This document shows, piece by piece, positions 15,735-24,355 of a DNA stretch of 64,000 nucleotides (the stretch's first letter is position 1; every line of letters begins with the position of its first letter). The notes beneath the pieces were generated by a model, which searched no databases, was not told the origin of the DNA, and saw nothing but the letters and a program-made list of their open reading frames with translations. The translations under genes and the position numbers were made by a program. Source of the stretch: DAIDJD01 sp035485275 (GTDB lineage Bacteria; Oederibacteriota; JAJYGY01; DAIDJD01); the NCBI GenBank assembly GCA_035485275.1, contig DATHOE010000019.1, forward strand, positions 1 through 64,000, written 5' to 3'.

Positions 15735-17448
15735 ACGCCTGGAGGTCCGCGACCTCGCGCTGATCGACGCCCTGGTGCTGGAGCCGGGGCCGGGGCTCAA
15801 CCTTGTCACCGGCGAGACCGGGTCGGGCAAGACCCTGCTCCTGGACGCGCTGGGCTTCGCCGTGGGGACGCGCGCCAGCGCAGATTTGGTGCGGGCCCAG
15901 GCCGACAGCGTGCAGGTGTCGGCCCTGTTCGCGCCCCCAGCGAGCTGGGTGCGACGCTGGCGCCCCTGGTTCGCCGAGAAGGGCCTGGCCTGGGACGAAG
16001 GGCAGATCCTGCTCAAGCGCGAGCTCCAGCGCGGCGGCAAAGGCCGCGCCTGGATCAACGGGGAAGCCGCGCCCATGGCCCTCCTGGCGGAGCTCGGACA
16101 GGCCCTGGTCGATTTCCACGGGCAGCATGACCACCAGTCCCTCCTGAGGGTACCGGAGCACCGCGGGACCTTGGACCGCTTCGGGGCCCACGACGCCGCG
16201 CTCCAGGCGGTGGAAAGCGGCTATGACGCTGTGGAGAAATTGCGCGAGGCCTTGGAGGGCCCCGGCGGGGACCCCACGGCGCGCGCGCGGCACCTTGATT
16301 TTCTGGATTTCCAGGTGCGGGAGCTGGAGGAGCTGGCGCCGCGCGAGGGCGAATGGGACGCGCTGCGCACGGAGGCGGCCCTGCAGGGCGGGGCGGAGAA
16401 GCGCTCGGAGGCCCTCAGCGCGGCCATGGCGGACCTTGAGTCCGAGGAGCAGGGCGCGGTGGGCGCCGCGCAAAGGGCCTGGACCGCCTTGCGCCGCCTG
16501 CCCGAAGCGGATCCCAGCAGGCAAGCCCTGGCCGGACGCCTGGAGGCCGCCTTCCTGGAATTGAGGGACCTGGCCGACGGCGTGCGGACGGCCCTGGAGG
16601 CCGTGGAGGTGGATCCCGCCGTTCTGGAGCGCATGCAGGCGCGCCTCCACCACTGGGAGAAGTTGGCCCACAAGCACAAGACCCCGCCCCGGGAGCTCCC
16701 CGAGGCCCTGGCCCGTTTGCGTGCGGAACGGGACGGCCTCCGGGACCTTTCGCGGGACGAGGCGGGCCTGCGCCAGGCGCTGGACAAGGCGCGCGCCGAC
16801 TACGCCGCGGCCGCCCTGGCCCTGAGCCTGGAGCGTGAGCGCGCGGCCGCCCGCCTCATCAAGGTCCTGACCAAGGAACTGCAGCACTTGATCAGCCCGG
16901 GGGCCCTGTTCACGGTGAGCCTCAAACGCCGCGCCGCCGCGGACGGCGCCTTCATGGTGGACGGGCAGGCCTGCCGGGGCGACCGCGGCGGCGTGGACGA
17001 CGTGGAATTCCTGTTCGCGCCCAACCCGGGGGAGCAACCCAAGCCGCTGGCCCGGATCGCCAGCGGCGGCGAGCTGTCGCGGGTCGCGCTGGCCCTGAAG
17101 ACCGTGTTTTCCAGGCAGGAAGGGGCCTGTTGCCTCGTCTTCGACGAGATCGACGCCGGCATCAGCGGCAGGGTGGCGGCCCTGGTTGGGGAGCGCATCG
17201 CGGCGCTGGCCCTCAAGCACCAGGTCTTTTGCATCACACACCTGCCCCAGATCGCGAGCCTGCGGGCCACCCACTTCAAGGTGAGCAAACGCAGCGCCCT
17301 GGGGCGCACCACGATGGCGGTGGAGCCGCTGGACGGCGCGGGCCGCGAGGCGGAGGTGGCCTCCTTGATGGGCGGGGAAGCCGTCGGCGCCAGCGCCCTG
17401 GCGCACGCGCGCGAATTGCTCGCCGGCGCGCCCGAAACCGCGGCGTGA
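15727..17448 (+). CDS. recN: DNA repair ATPase RecN
   Basis: A 573-residue SMC-like ATPase for double-strand-break repair. Walker A is GETGSGKT (29-36), with HGQHDHQSLL in the N-terminal lobe, a central coiled-coil rich in Leu, Glu and Arg, and C-terminal ASGGELSRVALALK (signature) followed by CLVFDEIDAGISG (Walker B). The ending THLPQIAS is also typical. It starts with GTG inside the nadK coding end and its stop overlaps the GTG of the next gene. Confidence 0.95.
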   Translation: MLERLEVRDLALIDALVLEPGPGLNLVTGETGSGKTLLLDALGFAVGTRASADLVRAQADSVQVSALFAPPASWVRRWRPWFAEKGLAWDEGQILLKRELQRGGKGRAWINGEAAPMALLAELGQALVDFHGQHDHQSLLRVPEHRGTLDRFGAHDAALQAVESGYDAVEKLREALEGPGGDPTARARHLDFLDFQVRELEELAPREGEWDALRTEAALQGGAEKRSEALSAAMADLESEEQGAVGAAQRAWTALRRLPEADPSRQALAGRLEAAFLELRDLADGVRTALEAVEVDPAVLERMQARLHHWEKLAHKHKTPPRELPEALARLRAERDGLRDLSRDEAGLRQALDKARADYAAAALALSLERERAAARLIKVLTKELQHLISPGALFTVSLKRRAAADGAFMVDGQACRGDRGGVDDVEFLFAPNPGEQPKPLARIASGGELSRVALALKTVFSRQEGACCLVFDEIDAGISGRVAALVGERIAALALKHQVFCITHLPQIASLRATHFKVSKRSALGRTTMAVEPLDGAGREAEVASLMGGEAVGASALAHARELLAGAPETAA

Positions 17449-18887
17449 AGCAGGCCTTCAGCTCCGCCCTGCGCGGTCGGCGGGCGGCCCTGGTGGTCCT
17501 GGAAACCCTTCTGTTCGTCAACGAGTTCGCCTGCGCCATCCTTTTCTTTTCGACCGCCGCCCTGGCGCCCAAGCATTGGGACCTCGGGCTGGGCTGGGCC
17601 GTGGCGCCCTCCGCCGCGCTTTTGGTCCTCAACAGCTGGGCGCTCCTCTGGTCCGTCAAAGCCGGGTACTTCGTGGCCGTGGTCGGCCGCTGGCCGCTGG
17701 CGCCGCTTCCGGACGGGCTGACCCAGGCCGACGAGCATTCCTTGCTGGCGGCCGGGCACGCCTTCGACCAGGGGCGTTTTGAAAAGGTGCCGGACCTTTT
17801 GGCCCGCCTGCCCCCCGAAGGCCTGGTTCCGGGGCACTGGCTCGGCCTGGGCCGTTCCCTGGCCCTCGTGGGGCGCGCGCAGGAGGCCGTCGAGGCCCTT
17901 GAAAAAGGGGGGGCGGGCCGCAGGGTGCTGGGCCTGTTCCGGCCGCGCAGGCGCCTGGGCATGGATATCGGGCCCTATTTCGACGACCGCGTTTCCGCCC
18001 GCCTGGAGCGCATTCCCGGCCTGGCCGGCCTGGCCCTGGGCCTGCTCCTGGCTTCGGTGGCCCTGTCCCACGCCATTGTCCAGGACCTGAGGAGCTTCGC
18101 CCCTCCCGCCGCGAGCTTCGACGGGAGTTCCTTCCACATCGAGGTGCGGGGGCGCCTGACCATCTACTACCACGACCCCGTTTTCAGGGACCAGTCCGCG
18201 GCCCTGGCCGAGGCCGCCCTGGACCATGACCTGGCCTTTTTGGGGATGCCGCCCGACACCTTCGGACCCGGGGCGGTGAAGCTGTACCTGTGCGATTCCG
18301 AGGACGAATACCGCCGCCGCGCGCCGACGCATCCGTCCTGGGAGGCCGCCTGCGCGGAGCCGGATGCGGCGGCCGTCTACATCCACCGCTTCCCTGACAA
18401 GGACCACGTCTATTTCGAGGTGGTCATGGCCCACGAGCTCGGCCACCTCTGCTATTACCGCCTCGCCGGGTCCAGCCCGGATGACTGGCTCAATGAGGGG
18501 CTGGCCGACTACCTCGGCTACGATTTCGGCCTGACCCGCGCGGGGGTGCCGCGGCAGGCCTGGCTCCAGGACAATTACTTCGCCGGGCTGCGGAGCAGGG
18601 CCCTGCCCTTCGACCTTTTTTTCCGCACCGATCCGCACCTGCTGCCCGAAGCGGACGTCGCGACTTTCTACCAGCAGGGTTTTTCCGTGGTCTACCTGCT
18701 CATCGAGGATTACGGCCGCGAGCCCTTCCTCCGTTTCCTGCGCGAATACGGGGTGGGCAAGGACGTCAACGCCGCCCTGGCGGCGTCCTTTCCGACCATC
18801 CCCGACATCGGGGCCTTGGCAGCGGTATGGAGCCTGTTCTATCCCCGGCGGGCGCCGGCTGCGGCCACGGCGGTCCCCGGGGCCTGA
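17445..18887 (+). CDS. Membrane-bound HExxH metallopeptidase (peptidase MA-like)
   Basis: A 480-residue protein with two hydrophobic segments near the N-terminus (ALVVLETLLFVNEFACAILFFS and AVAPSAALLVLNSWALLW), a TPR-like stretch about 85-170, and another membrane segment near 190 (GLALGLLLASVALSHAIV). A gluzincin domain follows, with HELGH (about 330-334) and NEGLADYL as the downstream zinc-ligand glutamate motif. The peptidase domain is probably extracytoplasmic. GTG at 17445 overlaps the recN stop, implying coupling with yebC-nadK-recN. The substrate is unknown. Confidence 0.75.
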   Translation: MKQAFSSALRGRRAALVVLETLLFVNEFACAILFFSTAALAPKHWDLGLGWAVAPSAALLVLNSWALLWSVKAGYFVAVVGRWPLAPLPDGLTQADEHSLLAAGHAFDQGRFEKVPDLLARLPPEGLVPGHWLGLGRSLALVGRAQEAVEALEKGGAGRRVLGLFRPRRRLGMDIGPYFDDRVSARLERIPGLAGLALGLLLASVALSHAIVQDLRSFAPPAASFDGSSFHIEVRGRLTIYYHDPVFRDQSAALAEAALDHDLAFLGMPPDTFGPGAVKLYLCDSEDEYRRRAPTHPSWEAACAEPDAAAVYIHRFPDKDHVYFEVVMAHELGHLCYYRLAGSSPDDWLNEGLADYLGYDFGLTRAGVPRQAWLQDNYFAGLRSRALPFDLFFRTDPHLLPEADVATFYQQGFSVVYLLIEDYGREPFLRFLREYGVGKDVNAALAASFPTIPDIGALAAVWSLFYPRRAPAAATAVPGA

Positions 18888-19033
18888 GGGCCCCGGCGTG
18901 GTCCCGGAAGCGCCGATTTTAGCTGACTTTCAGGTGGAAGAAGCTTAGGATGCCCTGGTGTAGGCGGGGCCCAGGCGGGCCCTCCGGGCCCCACTTGGGG
19001 TCGTCTTCTGGTTCCCGCAGGGAGGTTCGTTCC

Positions 19034-19219
19034 ATGAAGAAGTTCATCTCCGCAATGTTCCTGGCTCTGTTCGCGATGTGCGCGGTGTCCCTGTCCGCCG
19101 ATCCGGTCGTCGTGGTTGAGCATCATGATGTGGTCGTCCACCACCACCACCACCACATGGTCCACCACCGCCACCACGTGATCCACCACGACCACCCGGT
19201 CGTCGTGGTCCATCCGTAG
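19034..19219 (+). CDS. Small exported histidine/valine-rich protein
   Basis: A 61-residue protein with a clear signal peptide (MKKFISAMFLALFAMCAVSLSA) and a mature part of only about 38 residues. The mature part is made almost entirely of His and Val: a run of six His, several HH pairs, and VVV/VVVV flanks arranged almost symmetrically. GGAGG lies eight bases upstream and terminators follow. The high His content suggests binding of divalent metals (Ni, Zn, Cu) in the periplasm; no known family is recognised. It lies alone between the metallopeptidase gene and the ABC cassette. Confidence 0.75.
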   Translation: MKKFISAMFLALFAMCAVSLSADPVVVVEHHDVVVHHHHHHMVHHRHHVIHHDHPVVVVHP

Positions 19220-19232
19220 TCGCAGCCAAGGC

Positions 19233-19303
19233 CTGAGGGGTTTAAAAACCCCGTCAGACGAAGCATGCAAAAGAAGCCGCGCCCCCGGGCGCGGCTTCTT
19301 TGT
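19233..19303 (+). terminator. Two consecutive hairpins after the His-rich gene
   Basis: The first hairpin is CTGA-GGGGTTT/AAACCCC-g-TCAG (19233-19257). The second is a 15-bp perfect stem with AAAGAAGCCGCGCCC paired to its complement (19270-19301), ending in CTTCTTT. The second is the likely terminator; in this orientation it isolates the small gene from the next promoter. Confidence 0.8.
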
Positions 19304-19321
19304 GTTTGCGCCCCGAGGGGC

Positions 19322-19351
19322 TTGACAAAATTAAACAAGATGTTTTATTAT
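19322..19351 (+). promoter_or_regulatory. Sigma70-type promoter of the ABC export cassette
   Basis: A perfect -35 TTGACA (19322-19327) is followed after 18 bases by -10 TATTAT (19346-19351). Transcription would start near 19358, leaving a leader of about 110 bases before the ABC ATPase start. Confidence 0.85.
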
Positions 19352-19470
19352 ACACGCCGTTTAAGATCCGTTGGGGCGCGCCGCATTCCGGCCTCCGGGC
19401 AGGGACAAAAACCGCGCCCGGCGGGATCCATCCTTAAAGCAAGGCACCGGGCGTTTTTTTGGGGAGCTGT

Positions 19471-20178
19471 ATGCCTGAAATCGTATCCATCCGTGGCGTC
19501 CGCAAGGATTACCATCTCGACAAGGTGGTGGTGCCGGCCCTCCGGGGCGTGGACCTGTCCGTGGAGGCCGGGGAGTTCATCTCCATCGCCGGGCCCTCCG
19601 GCAGCGGCAAAACGACCCTCCTGAACCTCATCGGCTGCGTCGACGTAGCCACCTCCGGAACGGTCATGATCGCCGGGCACGACACCGCCTCCCTGAGCGA
19701 CCGCGAGCTGACCCGGCTGCGCCTCAACACCCTGGGCTTCATTTTCCAGAGCTTCAACCTGGTGCCCGTGCTGAGCGTGTTCCAGAACGTCGAATTCCCG
19801 CTCCTGCTGCAGGCCAAATACACCCAGGCCGAGCGCAGCTCGCGCGTGGACGCCCTGCTGGCCAAGGTCGGCCTGAACAAGCACTCCCTGCACCGCCCCA
19901 GTGAACTGTCCGGCGGGCAGCGCCAGCGCGTGGCCATCGCCCGCGCCCTGGTGACCCGTCCGCAGATCGTGCTGGCCGACGAGCCCACCGCCAACCTCGA
20001 CTCCGTCACCGGCGACACGATCCTCAACCTGATGAAGCAGATGAACACGGAGGAGAAGACGACCTTCATCTTCTCGACCCACGACGCCAAGGTGATGTCC
20101 CACGCCGACAGGGTCATCCGCCTGGCCGACGGCCTGATATCGGACCCGGCCGCCGGACTGGTGGGAGCCCGTCCGTGA
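19471..20178 (+). CDS. ABC transporter ATPase (LolD/MacB type)
   Basis: A 235-residue ATPase with Walker A GPSGSGKTT (41-49), Q-loop FQSFNLVPVLSVFQNV, signature LSGGQRQR, Walker B VLADEPTANLD and switch His in FSTHDAK. These features, including the NLVP segment, place it in the LolD/MacB/FtsE group that powers FtsX-type permeases. The ATG at 19471 follows GGGGAG; a TTG four codons upstream is less likely. Its stop overlaps the GTG of the first permease. It is the first gene of a five-gene cassette. Confidence 0.93.
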   Translation: MPEIVSIRGVRKDYHLDKVVVPALRGVDLSVEAGEFISIAGPSGSGKTTLLNLIGCVDVATSGTVMIAGHDTASLSDRELTRLRLNTLGFIFQSFNLVPVLSVFQNVEFPLLLQAKYTQAERSSRVDALLAKVGLNKHSLHRPSELSGGQRQRVAIARALVTRPQIVLADEPTANLDSVTGDTILNLMKQMNTEEKTTFIFSTHDAKVMSHADRVIRLADGLISDPAAGLVGARP

Positions 20179-22256
20179 ACGGATTCCGCCTTTTGATGCG
20201 CATAGCGCTGCGCAACCTCTCCGCCAGCTTCCTCAACATCGTCATCGGCCTGATCATTTTCGCAGGGACGCTGTTCTTCGTGGTGGGCGGCTCGCTGATC
20301 AGCAGCATCGACCAGTCCATGAGCCGCAGCATCATCGGCAGTATGGCCGGCAACGCCCAGGTGTACAGCGCGGCCTCGGCCGACGCGCCGGCGCTCTTCG
20401 ACAACTGGAACCTGCCGGATCTGGCGGCCATCCCCGACTTTTCCAAGGTCAAGACGGCCCTGCTCGCGGACCCCGACATAGCGGCCGTGGTGCCCATGGG
20501 CGTGGGCGTCGCCACGGTGGCCAGCGGCAACACCGCGGACCAGGCCCTGGAGCGCCTGCGCAAGGCCTATAGCTCCCGGCCGCGGGCCCCCAAGGCGGAG
20601 ATCGAGAGCCTGAAGGCCCATGTCCGCCAGATCGTGAAGGTCATCCAGGGCGACTACGCCAAGCTGTCGGTGGTGGCCGTGGCGGACGCGGTCGACGGCC
20701 AGTCGTCCAAGGACCTGGAAAAGGCTGCGTCGGACGCGTTTTGGTCCGGATTCGACGCCGACCCCTTCGGGCACCTGGAGTTCCTCGAGAACCGCATCGC
20801 GTCGCTCATCCCCGACTCCGACATGATTTACCTGCACTACGCCGGCACCGACCTGGACAGCTTCGGCCGTTCCTTCGACAGGATGCAAATCGTCGACGGC
20901 ACGGCGGTGCCCAAGGGCAGGCGCGGAATGCTGCTGTCGAAGTTCGTCTACGAATCCCAATTCAAGCTGAAGACCGCCCACCGCCTGGACGACATCCACG
21001 ACGCCCTCACGGTCCAGGGCCGCCATATCGCCGGCGACCCGGAGCTGCAGGACTGGGTCAAGCAGAACCGCCTCGAGACCCGAGCCATCATGCTGCAGTT
21101 CGACCCACTGTCGGCGCGCAAGGCCACGGCGATCCTGCAGGCGGACACGGGCTCGCACGAGACGGACCTGGCCAAGCTCCTTTCGGCCTTCTTCGACACC
21201 AACGACGCCAATTTCGAGGTCCGCTACAAGGAGTTCTACGGGCAGTTGGCGCCCCTGCTGGAGCTCTACCGCCTCAAGCCCGGGGACTCGCTCACCATCG
21301 AGGCCTACACCAAGTCCGGTTTCCAGGAGGAGATCAACGTCAAGGTGTACGGGACCTTCGAGTTCAAGGGCCTGGAGAAGTCCGACCTGGCGGGGGCGCT
21401 GAGCCTCATGGACCTGATGAGCTTCCGGGACCTTTACGGCTACGTCACGCCCGAGAAGATCGCCGAAGCCAAGCGCATCGAGGCGGAGGCGGGCGCGGCG
21501 GCTCCGTCCAGGGCCGACGCCGAGTCGGCCCTCTTCGGCAGCGCCTCGGCGGTCGCCGAGGCCACGCCGGTGCCGATCGACGACAAGGCGGAGCTGAGCG
21601 GCCTCGCCGGCCGGGCCGAAAGCCGCGCCGCCGAGGACCGGGTCTATTCGACCGAGGAGATCGACAAGGGAGTTGCGCTGGAGGCCGCCGTGGTGTTGAA
21701 GGACCCGGCCCGCCTGCCCCAGGCCATGAAGGACATACGGGCCCTTTCCGACGGGCATAAGCTGGGCCTGAAGGTGGTCGACTGGCAGAAGGCCGCCGGA
21801 AACATCGGGCAGTTCGTGCTGGTCGCCAACCTCATACTGTTCATAGCCACGGCCATCATCTTCGTGGTGGCCCTGGTCATCATCAACAACGCCGTGGTGA
21901 TGGCCACGCTGCAGCGCGTCCGGGAGATCGGGACCCTGCGCGCAATCGGCGCCCAGAAGGGCTTCGTCCTGGCCATGGTGCTCACGGAAACCGTGGTCCT
22001 GGGGCTCGTCTTCGGCACGGTGGGCTCCCTGGCCGGGGTCGGGGTGGTGGGCCTGATGCACCACGTCGGCATCCCCGCCTCCAACACCTACCTGTATTTC
22101 TTCTTCTCCGGGCCCCGGCTCTACCCGGATCTTTCCGTGGGCAGCCTGGTGGGCGCCTTTGTGGTGGTCCTGGTGGTCACCTGCGCTTCGGCACTGTATC
22201 CGGCCCTCATGGCGACCCGGGTTTCACCGATCCAGGCCATGGCTTCGGAGGATTAG
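20175..22256 (+). CDS. FtsX-like ABC permease with large periplasmic domain
   Basis: A 693-residue permease. A first membrane segment (IVIGLIIFAGTLFFVVGGSLI, about 17-38) is followed by a periplasmic region of about 500 residues, larger than that of typical MacB or LolC/E. Three C-terminal membrane segments follow, with the FtsX signature VREIGTLRAIGAQK and end SPIQAMASED. The GTG start overlaps the ATPase stop. The big periplasmic region contains an Ala/Glu-rich low-complexity part (about 430-490). It likely acts as a mechanotransmission subunit with the second permease. Confidence 0.9.
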   Translation: MNGFRLLMRIALRNLSASFLNIVIGLIIFAGTLFFVVGGSLISSIDQSMSRSIIGSMAGNAQVYSAASADAPALFDNWNLPDLAAIPDFSKVKTALLADPDIAAVVPMGVGVATVASGNTADQALERLRKAYSSRPRAPKAEIESLKAHVRQIVKVIQGDYAKLSVVAVADAVDGQSSKDLEKAASDAFWSGFDADPFGHLEFLENRIASLIPDSDMIYLHYAGTDLDSFGRSFDRMQIVDGTAVPKGRRGMLLSKFVYESQFKLKTAHRLDDIHDALTVQGRHIAGDPELQDWVKQNRLETRAIMLQFDPLSARKATAILQADTGSHETDLAKLLSAFFDTNDANFEVRYKEFYGQLAPLLELYRLKPGDSLTIEAYTKSGFQEEINVKVYGTFEFKGLEKSDLAGALSLMDLMSFRDLYGYVTPEKIAEAKRIEAEAGAAAPSRADAESALFGSASAVAEATPVPIDDKAELSGLAGRAESRAAEDRVYSTEEIDKGVALEAAVVLKDPARLPQAMKDIRALSDGHKLGLKVVDWQKAAGNIGQFVLVANLILFIATAIIFVVALVIINNAVVMATLQRVREIGTLRAIGAQKGFVLAMVLTETVVLGLVFGTVGSLAGVGVVGLMHHVGIPASNTYLYFFFSGPRLYPDLSVGSLVGAFVVVLVVTCASALYPALMATRVSPIQAMASED

Positions 22257-22257
22257 C

Positions 22258-23559
22258 GTGGGCCGACTTATTCTCATCGCGTACCGCAACCTGCTGCAGC
22301 ACCGGCACCGCACACTCATGCTGGGGGGCGCCATCGCCGGGGTGACGGCGCTGCTGGTCTTCCTGACCTGCCTGAGCTCCGGGATCGGCCAGACCCTGCT
22401 GACCTCGGCGACGACGGTGTCCACGGGCCACATCAACGTGGGCGGCTTCTACAAGGTCACGGCGGGGCAGAGCGCCCCGCTGGTCCTCGACTACGCCAAG
22501 ATCGAGGACATCGTCAAGAAGAGCCTCCCCGACGTCGACTACATCGTCGCCCGCGGCCGCGGATGGGGCCGCCTGGTCAGCGACCAGGACAACACCCAGG
22601 CCGGCATCGTGGGAGTGGACATCGACAAGGAGCCGGGCCTGCCCAAGGTGCTCAAGCTGGAGCAGGGAAGCCTGGCCGGGCTGGCCCAGAACGGTACCAT
22701 CCTCCTGTTCGAATCCCAGGCCAAGAAGCTGAAGGTCAAGGTGGGCGACAGCCTGGTGATCTCGACCCAGACCCCGCGCGGCGTGAACAACACCGTGGAC
22801 GTGCGGGTGGTCGGCGTGGCCCAGGACATGGGCCTGCTCAGCTCCTTCAGCGTTTTCGTCTCCCAGCAGACCCTGCGCCAGCTCTACCAGCTCAACCCCA
22901 GCAGCACCGGGGTGCTGCAGATCTTCCTGAAGGACATCAAGCGCAGCGAACCCGACCTGGCCATCCTGCGCAAGGCCCTGGCGGCGGCCGGCTACACCCT
23001 CATGGACCGGGACGCCGAGGCCTTCTGGTTCAAGTTCCAGGCCGTGAACGACGAGGACTGGACCGGGCAGAAGCTGGACCTCACCAGCTGGGACGACGAG
23101 ATCAGCTTCATCAGCTGGACGCTGAAGGCCGTCGACGGCATCACCTTCATGCTGACCATGGTCCTGCTGGTCATCATCGCCATCGGCATCATGAACACCC
23201 TGTGGATCGCCATCCGGGAGCGCACGCGCGAGATCGGCACCCTGCGCGCTATCGGCATGGACAAGTCCTGGGTGGCGGCCATGTTCGTGATCGAGGCCTT
23301 CCTCTTGGGCGCCCTGGGCACCCTGTCGGGGGTCCTGCTGGGCTGCCTGGCCGCGGCCTTCCTCAACACCCTGAAGCTGCCCGTGCCCAACGGCGTGCAG
23401 ATCTTCCTCATGTCCTCGACGCTCAAGTTCGCCTTCGAGCCCCTGCGCATCGCCAAGGACGCCGGTCTCATCACGTTGTGCACCACCCTGATCGCTTTGA
23501 TCCCTTCGACCAAGGCGGCGGGCCTGCGGCCCGTCACCGCCATGAGCCACATAGGATAA
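22258..23559 (+). CDS. FtsX-like ABC permease
   Basis: A 433-residue permease with a first membrane segment (GGAIAGVTALLVFLTCLSSGI), a MacB-like periplasmic domain (about 45-280), and three C-terminal membrane segments containing RTREIGTLRAIGMDKSWV. The GTG at 22258 was chosen because GGAGGA lies seven bases upstream and the protein begins with the family's ILIAYRNLLQHRHRT. It follows the first permease by one base, so the pair probably forms a LolC/LolE-like heterodimer. Confidence 0.9.
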   Translation: MGRLILIAYRNLLQHRHRTLMLGGAIAGVTALLVFLTCLSSGIGQTLLTSATTVSTGHINVGGFYKVTAGQSAPLVLDYAKIEDIVKKSLPDVDYIVARGRGWGRLVSDQDNTQAGIVGVDIDKEPGLPKVLKLEQGSLAGLAQNGTILLFESQAKKLKVKVGDSLVISTQTPRGVNNTVDVRVVGVAQDMGLLSSFSVFVSQQTLRQLYQLNPSSTGVLQIFLKDIKRSEPDLAILRKALAAAGYTLMDRDAEAFWFKFQAVNDEDWTGQKLDLTSWDDEISFISWTLKAVDGITFMLTMVLLVIIAIGIMNTLWIAIRERTREIGTLRAIGMDKSWVAAMFVIEAFLLGALGTLSGVLLGCLAAAFLNTLKLPVPNGVQIFLMSSTLKFAFEPLRIAKDAGLITLCTTLIALIPSTKAAGLRPVTAMSHIG

Positions 23560-23563
23560 AGCC

Positions 23564-24355
23564 ATGCCCACGATGAAACGCCTCGTTTTAGCCGCCCTCC
23601 TGCCCTTGCTGCTCCTAGGGGCCGCGGCGCGTGCCGGCGAGCCCCTGTCGGTGCCGAAGATGGTGGACCTGCTCAAGGGCATCGACGACCGCATCCGCAG
23701 CTCGGGCGATTACCAGGCCCTGGTCTACCTGGAGTCGCGGGAGCGCGACCGGCCCGACACGGCCCAGGAGGCCCTGGTCTACCGGCGCGACACCAACAAC
23801 GAGCTGATGATCCTCTTCACCAAGCCCAAGAGCTCGGCCGGCACCGGCTACCTGCGCATCGACAACAACCTCTGGTACTACGACCCCACGGTGGGCAAGT
23901 GGGACCGCCGCACCGACCGCGAACGCATCTCCGGGACCGACTCCCGGAGGGAGGATTTCGACCACTCCGACCTGGCCCACCAGTACGACCCGGCCTATGT
24001 GGGCGAGGAGAAGCTGGGCGTCTACAAGGTTTGGCACATCAAGCTCACGGTCAAGCCCGGGGTGGACGTGGCCTATCCCCTGGTGGAGTTCTGGATCGAC
24101 GAGGCCACCGGCAACGACCTCAAGCGCCAGGACTTCGCCCTGTCGGGGCGCCTCATGCGCACCAGCTACGTGCCCAAATGGGAGAAGCTCTACAGCGCGT
24201 CCAAGGGCGGGGACCTGTGGTACCGCGAGCAGATCAACATCTACGACGAGATCGACAAGGCCAATTCCACGGTGGTGGTCATCAAGAGCGTGAACCTGGA
24301 CCCGCTTCCGGAGAACATGTTCACCAAGGCCTGGCTGGAATCGAAGAGCCGATGA
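23564..24355 (+). CDS. LolA-like outer-membrane lipoprotein-sorting protein
   Basis: A 263-residue exported protein (signal peptide LVLAALLPLLLLGAAARA) of the LolA_like family, with the characteristic blocks MILFTKPKSSAGTGYLRIDNNLWYYDP, KWDRRTDRERISGTDSRREDFDHSDL and WFDE-equivalent FWIDEATG. Family members are half-barrel periplasmic carriers of hydrophobic molecules and usually sit beside FtsX-type ABC permeases. Four bases separate it from the permease, and its stop overlaps the next start. It probably ferries the cargo extracted by the ABC complex. Confidence 0.85.
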   Translation: MPTMKRLVLAALLPLLLLGAAARAGEPLSVPKMVDLLKGIDDRIRSSGDYQALVYLESRERDRPDTAQEALVYRRDTNNELMILFTKPKSSAGTGYLRIDNNLWYYDPTVGKWDRRTDRERISGTDSRREDFDHSDLAHQYDPAYVGEEKLGVYKVWHIKLTVKPGVDVAYPLVEFWIDEATGNDLKRQDFALSGRLMRTSYVPKWEKLYSASKGGDLWYREQINIYDEIDKANSTVVVIKSVNLDPLPENMFTKAWLESKSR

